Assembly: GCA_947489175.1 (NCBI GenBank) | Contig: CANLED010000094.1 | Location: 1 to 7,427, forward strand | DNA length: 7,427 bases | Reading direction: 5' to 3' | From: Chitinophagaceae bacterium | GTDB taxonomy: Bacteria; Bacteroidota; Bacteroidia; Chitinophagales; Chitinophagaceae | Shown: positions 1 through 4,951 of the stretch, one piece after another | Position numbering within the stretch: the first letter of the stretch is position 1 | Layout: each line of letters begins with the position of its first letter | Translations under genes and position numbers: made by a program | Notes under the pieces: model-generated | The model's database searches: none | Told to the model about the DNA's origin: nothing | The model's input: the letters and a program-made list of their open reading frames with translations, nothing else

Positions 1-765
1 CTTAATTTTTATGCAGGTGGAAATGTATCATTCTCTCAAAATAAAATAATTGATATTGCAGAACCTGCCCCTTCAGACCCTTATTTAGCGGCAAAGGGCA
101 ATCCAATCAATCAGCCTTTTGTATTAGAGTTTTTAGGATTCTTTAAGGATCAGGCCGATATTTCTTCAAGCCCAACCCAATTATTTGGATCAGTTGTCCC
201 AGGTGATATTAAATATAAAGATCAAAATGGTGATGGTGTTATTGACAATAGAGATAGGAAGGCATTTGGATTAACTTCATTGCCTCAAATATTTTACGGG
301 TTTAATGTAGGCGCTGATTGTAAAGGATTTGACCTCAATGTCAGTATACAAGGTGCTGCAAAGCGAACTGTTTCTTTGTTGGATAACAATATGATAATAC
401 CTTTTCTGAACGGTGGAGTAAAGCCTACGTCTTGGTTAAAAGACAATTACTGGACGCCTACCCGCGGTGATAATGCAAAATTCCCTCGTTTGTCTACGAT
501 ACAAAATGATAACAATAATAGGCCTTCAACATTATGGCAACGAAATGGTGCTTTTGTTAGAATTCAGAATATAGAAATCGGTTATACAATTTCTGAGAAA
601 ATTACCAAGAAAGCAGGCATGCACACAGTTCGTTTCTTTATTAGTGGAAATAATTTATTTACGTTTGATGATATTAATGAAATTGATGTTGATCCTGAGG
701 TTATGAATACTTTTGTTCATCCGCCAATGAAAAGTTTCAATTTCGGTTTTGCACTTAAATTATAA
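1..765 (+). CDS. SusC/RagA-family TonB-dependent outer membrane receptor, C-terminal part (5' end outside window)
   Basis: This is the C-terminal 254 residues of an outer membrane beta-barrel that, with SusD, imports oligosaccharides using TonB energy. The reading frame is open from base 1 and stops with TAA at 763-765; the start lies upstream, so no start is assigned (the first in-frame ATG, near 280, is internal). Seen directly: PGDIKYKDQNGDGVID, the acidic D-x-N-x-D-G-x-I-D loop at about 199-246 that is highly conserved near the SusC C-terminus; then alternating barrel strands, including FYGFNVGADCKGFDLNVSIQG and FVRIQNIEIGYTIS; then RFFISGNNLFTF and a final amphipathic strand ending FNFGFALKL. 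All are standard for the last quarter of SusC. The susD-like gene begins 38 bp downstream, the canonical order. Its first 60 visible residues align without gaps to the end of the second SusC in this window, so the two are paralogues. The substrate cannot be read from the barrel. Confidence 0.95.
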   Translation, partial: LNFYAGGNVSFSQNKIIDIAEPAPSDPYLAAKGNPINQPFVLEFLGFFKDQADISSSPTQLFGSVVPGDIKYKDQNGDGVIDNRDRKAFGLTSLPQIFYGFNVGADCKGFDLNVSIQGAAKRTVSLLDNNMIIPFLNGGVKPTSWLKDNYWTPTRGDNAKFPRLSTIQNDNNNRPSTLWQRNGAFVRIQNIEIGYTISEKITKKAGMHTVRFFISGNNLFTFDDINEIDVDPEVMNTFVHPPMKSFNFGFALKL

Positions 766-803
766 TACTGCCATTTAAAATCGTCATATCTACAATTGAT
801 GTT

Positions 804-2603
804 ATGAAAAAAAATATTTTTCTGATTTTTATAACCGCTAGTGTATTTTTTACTGGTTGTTCAAAAAATCTTTTAGATACTCAAATACAGCAAAACTTTA
901 GCGAAGATCTGTTTCTCAATTCTGGGCCTACTAATCTCAAAGCTTTTGGGATGGGTGTTTATGATTATCTGCCACAACTTAATAGATTTGGTGGGAATGC
1001 CTTATTGGCTGCAGGTTCAGATGAAGCAGATTATGCACGATTCAATAATCTTCAAAGGTTTAATGCTGGTGCTTGGGACCCATTTACAAACCCTGATGAT
1101 GTTTGGGCTAATTATTATAGAGGGATAAGACATGCAAATTTATTTTTAGAAAAAACAACTGATTTCAGGAAACTAATTGTTGTTGATACAATAAATAATA
1201 GGGCAAATTATATTTTAGATGTTGATGATTTTATAAAGCTAAGAGCTGAGGTTAGGTTTTTGCGTGCCTATTATTATATGGAATTAATTAAGCGTTATGG
1301 AGGTGTACCGTTAGTTAAGAAAGTGCTTAATGTAAATGAAGCATTTGGAGTAACAAGATCTACTTTTCAACAATGTGTTGACTATATCGTGGAACAATGT
1401 GATTCTGCCTATACAGATCTAGCCAATCATTATATTAACTACGGTATTCCTTCTGGACAAAGCATTGGAAGAGGTGATGCGGGGACTGATAATAACAGAT
1501 TAGGTAGGGTAGAAAAGCCGGCAGCTGTTGCATTAAAATTGCGCGCTTTACTATTTGCAGCTAGCCCACTTAATAATCCAACAGGCAATTCCTCACTTTG
1601 GTTAAAAGCTGCTGAAGCAGCTCAACAGCTATTTACAGATCCTAATTGTGCACATGTCAATTTTTTAAATTCATCCTACAAGGATTTATTTATGTCTCAA
1701 AATACCACCAATAATTTAACTCCACGTAAGGGAGCCAATTCTGGTATTATTTTATCTAGGCCATTTCAATTGAACTCTAACACTTTTGAGAGAGCAAATT
1801 ACCCGGTTGGGATGGTGAATGGTGGTGAAGGTGCTACCTGTCCATCACAAAACCTTGTTGATGCATTTGAGATGCGTACAACTGGTTTACCCATTTCTGA
1901 TGTTGGCTCTGGATATGATCCTAATAATCCATATGCAAACAGAGATCAGCGTTTAGGTTGGATTGTTGTTTTAAATGGATCCTCAATGGGTTTGAACAAT
2001 AATAATACTGCTAGAATAGTTGAATCGTTTGCTGGCGGATCAGATGCAATAGGGTCTAAGGAAGGCGCTACTACTACCGGATATTATTTAAGAAAATTTT
2101 GCGTTGAAAATTACAATCTCTCTTTATCTGGTACAAGAGCAAAATCTTGGATATTGATGCGATTTGCTGAAGTACTGCTAAATTATGCAGAAGCTGCCAA
2201 TGAGTCTTTTGGTCCTGAGGCAAAACCTGTATTAGCTGGAGCTGCTGCAGTTAGATCTGCTAGGGAAGCGATTAATTTAGTTAGAACCAGAGCGGGACAG
2301 CCAATAATCAATGTTGGAATAACACAAGCTCAGTTAAGAGAAAAAATACGAAATGAAAGAAGAGTTGAACTTGCTTTTGAGGAACATCGATTTTTTGATG
2401 TTCGTAGATGGAAAATTGCTGATCAAACCGAAAATGTTTCCCTTGGCGGGATGCGGGTAAATAGCTCAGGACCATCCAGATTTTCTTATCAACGATTTAC
2501 TGTTGAGCCTAGGGTATTCAATTCTAAAATGTTTTTATATCCAATTCCATTTTCTGAAATTGCTAAAAGCAACGGGTTGATTACACAAAATCCTGGGTGG
2601 TAA
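804..2603 (+). CDS. RagB/SusD-family glycan-binding outer membrane lipoprotein
   Basis: This is the surface lipoprotein that caps the SusC barrel and captures oligosaccharides. It has 599 residues, complete and within the usual SusD range. The N-terminus MKKNIFLIFITASVFFTGC is a lipoprotein signal peptide with lipobox FTGC, so Cys19 should be lipidated. Family hallmarks in order: helical TPR-like segment RAEVRFLRAYYYMELIKRYG (from residue 147); AASPLNNP (about 252); NLVDAFEM (350-357); DPNNPYANRDQR (from 372); MRFAEVLLNYAEAANE (about 451); NERRVELAFEEHRFFDVRRW (from 517); and the C-terminal LYPIPFSEI...ITQNPGW that closes nearly all SusD proteins. The start is chosen because it gives the signal peptide directly; no strong Shine-Dalgarno is visible, as is normal in this phylum. 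It lies 38 bp after the SusC stop and 10 bp before the lyase-like gene, implying one transcript. The ligand is unknown, though the neighbouring lyase-like gene suggests a uronic-acid-containing glycan (inference). Confidence 0.97.
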   Translation: MKKNIFLIFITASVFFTGCSKNLLDTQIQQNFSEDLFLNSGPTNLKAFGMGVYDYLPQLNRFGGNALLAAGSDEADYARFNNLQRFNAGAWDPFTNPDDVWANYYRGIRHANLFLEKTTDFRKLIVVDTINNRANYILDVDDFIKLRAEVRFLRAYYYMELIKRYGGVPLVKKVLNVNEAFGVTRSTFQQCVDYIVEQCDSAYTDLANHYINYGIPSGQSIGRGDAGTDNNRLGRVEKPAAVALKLRALLFAASPLNNPTGNSSLWLKAAEAAQQLFTDPNCAHVNFLNSSYKDLFMSQNTTNNLTPRKGANSGIILSRPFQLNSNTFERANYPVGMVNGGEGATCPSQNLVDAFEMRTTGLPISDVGSGYDPNNPYANRDQRLGWIVVLNGSSMGLNNNNTARIVESFAGGSDAIGSKEGATTTGYYLRKFCVENYNLSLSGTRAKSWILMRFAEVLLNYAEAANESFGPEAKPVLAGAAAVRSAREAINLVRTRAGQPIINVGITQAQLREKIRNERRVELAFEEHRFFDVRRWKIADQTENVSLGGMRVNSSGPSRFSYQRFTVEPRVFNSKMFLYPIPFSEIAKSNGLITQNPGW

Positions 2604-2613
2604 AAATTTAAGC

Positions 2614-4716
2614 ATGCGATATCTTTTGTTAATCATTTTTGTTGGTATAATCTCATGTAAAAAGAAGGATAGTGAGCCAATAGGTGGAGTTACAACTTCA
2701 CCTATTGTGCCTCCTCCATCAACAGGTGGAAGCTTATTCAGTTCATCCGCTAAAATTCCTGTTAGCCCTAGTACTATCTCTGAATGTTTTACTGGGATGA
2801 AAATGAAAGATATTCACCCCAGGCTATTATTTTCATCATCTGACATTGAACAAATTAAAATTTTGATTCAGTCGGATGCCTTTGCAAAAGCTACTTATGA
2901 TAATATCATTGCTCGGGCAAATAGTTTATTGACTTCACCAATATTAGGTTATGGATTAGATGGTGCAGGCTTAAGAATCACTAATATTCATACATTTTCT
3001 AACAACCAGCTTCCATATTTGGTTTTAGCTTATCAGTTCACAAAAGATAGTCGATATGCCGCTCGATGTTGGCAGCAATTAGATGCAATGTGTTCTTGGC
3101 CTGATTGGGGCGCTAATAGACATTTTTTGGATGCCGGAATTGCAGGCAAAGGGGCAGGTATGGCTTTAGATGGCTTATATGATTATTTAACCTCAGCTCA
3201 AAGACTACGATTATACACAGCAATTAAAAATTTCGTTTTACAGCCTGGTAAAACTCAAATAGAAACGAATACAGGTGTTTGGAAATGGTATTTGTCTGAT
3301 GATAATTGGAATGGCATTTGTCATGGCGGAATGATTATAGGTGCCCTTGCTGGATATGAATATGATTCAACTTTCAACGCCAATGTTATTGCTCAATGTG
3401 CGAATGGAATCAATAAATACATGCAATCACTTGAACCGGATGGGGCAAGTGAAGAGGGGATGTCATATTGGAGTTATGGTTTAATGAATACCTTTTTGGC
3501 TTTTGAGAGTTTAAAAAGATGTTTAAGTACCACGTATGGTTTAGCAGAAAATCCTGGTTTTATTAAAACAGGTTGGTTTCCTTATTATATGTCCGGCCCT
3601 GTAGGGACAGCTTCCATTGGAGACGATTATTTATATGTAGGAAAATCCAATAAATTTTTATCATACTTCTGGTTTTCAAAATATTTTAAGAATCCTGCAT
3701 TAGCAAAATCTCATTTTGATGCTTGTCTGTCAGTGAATGCATTAGATGCTGAAAAAATGAATGGATGGACGGATTTGCTTTTTTATGATAAATCACTTGT
3801 TTCACAGGGCAGTTCAACTAGTATGCCTTTATCGGATTACTTAAAAGGAATTGAATACATGTATCTGTTAGAAAATACTGGCAGTGACAATTCTTTATAC
3901 GTTGGAATGCATGGCGGTGATAATAGTGCTAGCCATGGTCATTTGGATGCAGGCAGTTTTTATGTGCAAGCGCTTGGGGAAACATGGGCACAGGGGAATC
4001 TTGGGCTAGAATCGCCATATCCCCAAGACTATTTTAATATTACTTCTCCTTTGTATACAGCTGCGCCAACAAACTTAGCAGTTAGTAGTGGCAGATTTTA
4101 CTATTATCGAGTCAGGTCAGAAGGAAAAAATTGTCTTGTTTTTAATCCTGATGCCAGACCAGAACAAAATCCTTCTGGTGCAGCTAATGTTATAGGAAGT
4201 GCTAACGATAATGGAGGAGGTTTTTACATAGCAGATTTGCAAAAATGCTATAGTAAGGATGTTTCATTATATCGACGTGGGATTAAATTAAATAGGAATA
4301 CCGGTATTGTAAGTGTTCAAGATGAATTTATTCCCACAATCGATAATTCAACGGTGTATTGGATAATGCACAGTCCTGCAACAGATGGGCTAGTGATAAG
4401 TACTGATGGCAAAATAGCCACCATGATTAAAAATGGTAAAACTTATTACGCCGTAATTAAATCTCCTTCAAATGCTGTATTTGAGAAAGTAGATAGATCT
4501 ACCAGTCGGGTTAATTATTTATCAGAAACAGCTTCTATTTTTTCGAACATTATGTCTGGGAAAAATTCTATCAATCAATGGTATGGTAAACTTCAAATAA
4601 AATTAACTGGTTTAATCAAGTCGGCTCCTGTAACAATAAGAGTTGATTTTGTTAAAACCAACACAGCAGTAACCCCTCCTTTGGTAAGCTTAACTTCATG
4701 GTCAACCATTAATTAA
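2614..4716 (+). CDS. Heparinase II/III-superfamily polysaccharide lyase-like lipoprotein
   Basis: Probable polysaccharide lyase of the heparinase II/III fold (the group containing PL12, PL15, PL17, PL21, PL33 and PL39), which cleaves uronic-acid polysaccharides by beta-elimination. It is 700 residues and complete. MRYLLLIIFVGIISC is a short lipoprotein signal with Cys15 as lipidation site, followed by a charged KKKDSE and a Pro/Ser/Gly/Thr-rich linker to about residue 50. HPRLLFS (68-74) opens the alpha/alpha-toroid domain. NWNGICHGG (231-239, His237) and EEGMSYWSYG (280-289, Tyr285/Tyr288) fall where this fold carries its catalytic His/Asn and Tyr. HGGDNSASHGHLDAGSF (433-449) starts the C-terminal beta-sandwich and supplies His441 and His443. 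Two positions that are zinc ligands in heparinase II appear changed: Asp to Asn462 or Gly461, and the HNTL His to Lys505. The exact PL family and substrate cannot be fixed by eye, and a non-catalytic or altered-specificity protein is possible. It is probably the last gene of the first operon. Confidence 0.92.
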   Translation: MRYLLLIIFVGIISCKKKDSEPIGGVTTSPIVPPPSTGGSLFSSSAKIPVSPSTISECFTGMKMKDIHPRLLFSSSDIEQIKILIQSDAFAKATYDNIIARANSLLTSPILGYGLDGAGLRITNIHTFSNNQLPYLVLAYQFTKDSRYAARCWQQLDAMCSWPDWGANRHFLDAGIAGKGAGMALDGLYDYLTSAQRLRLYTAIKNFVLQPGKTQIETNTGVWKWYLSDDNWNGICHGGMIIGALAGYEYDSTFNANVIAQCANGINKYMQSLEPDGASEEGMSYWSYGLMNTFLAFESLKRCLSTTYGLAENPGFIKTGWFPYYMSGPVGTASIGDDYLYVGKSNKFLSYFWFSKYFKNPALAKSHFDACLSVNALDAEKMNGWTDLLFYDKSLVSQGSSTSMPLSDYLKGIEYMYLLENTGSDNSLYVGMHGGDNSASHGHLDAGSFYVQALGETWAQGNLGLESPYPQDYFNITSPLYTAAPTNLAVSSGRFYYYRVRSEGKNCLVFNPDARPEQNPSGAANVIGSANDNGGGFYIADLQKCYSKDVSLYRRGIKLNRNTGIVSVQDEFIPTIDNSTVYWIMHSPATDGLVISTDGKIATMIKNGKTYYAVIKSPSNAVFEKVDRSTSRVNYLSETASIFSNIMSGKNSINQWYGKLQIKLTGLIKSAPVTIRVDFVKTNTAVTPPLVSLTSWSTIN

Positions 4717-4951
4717 TCTGTACAAACTTCAGAGGCTAAACAGAAAATGCAAAGGCCTCCATTCGCTTGGATTAAAAGTTGTGCAAACGATTGCACAAAT
4801 AATGTATGACTTATTAAGGTATATTGATAATGTTTCGCCAATTTTTACAATCGGTAGGGATGGAAAAATGGTCTAGATGACTTTTTATGCAGCATCCATA
4901 CTGTGAGCATCACTTGGCTTTACAGATTAATTCACTACACCAAACTAAGTT
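4717..4951 (+). other. Intergenic region between two SusC-type transport units
   Basis: This 235-bp stretch holds no convincing gene. It separates the lyase-like gene from the second SusC and is much longer than the 38-bp and 10-bp gaps upstream, so it probably holds the end of one transcript and the promoter of the next. A LacI-type palindrome lies in its first third and a weaker AT-rich inverted repeat follows at 4811-4830. I looked for the Bacteroidetes promoter pattern (TTTG, about 20 bp, TAnnTTTG) and found no clean match; TATATTGA at 4820-4827 is only partial and lacks a well-placed upstream TTTG. No strong GC-rich hairpin with a T-run is present, so the terminator of the upstream operon is not identified. 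Confidence 0.8.
4779..4798. promoter_or_regulatory. Probable LacI-family operator (20-bp palindrome)
   Basis: The core TGTGCAAACGATTGCACA at 4780-4797, extended by T and A at the ends, is a 20-bp inverted repeat in which nine of ten base pairs match; the only mismatch is A/A next to the centre. An even-length palindrome with a central CG flanked by AA and TT (AA-n-CG-n-TT) is the classic shape of LacI/GalR-family operators. It lies 153 bp before the ATG of the second SusC and 62 bp after the stop of the lyase-like gene, so the likely target is the downstream transport unit. No regulator gene is in the window. A different dimeric regulator could bind it, but the CG-centred form favours LacI. 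Confidence 0.62.

Noticed and set aside
946..1128. 60-codon open frame inside the SusD gene.
   Set aside because: Out-of-frame shadow of a complete, well-recognised SusD protein.
4732..4760. GAGGC...GCCTC inverted repeat shortly after the lyase-like gene, considered as its terminator.
   Set aside because: Only five base pairs with an 18-base loop and no T-run downstream.
4820..4837. TATATTGA / TAATGTTTCG as a Bacteroidetes -7 promoter element (TAnnTTTG).
   Set aside because: Neither matches the consensus fully and no TTTG lies about 20 bp upstream, so I do not call a promoter.
4838..4871. Possible hairpin: CCA(A)TTTTT pairing with AAAAATGG across a 17-base loop, considered as a terminator.
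   Set aside because: The stem is mostly A-T, has a bulge and a long loop, and lacks a following T-run. It is too weak to call.
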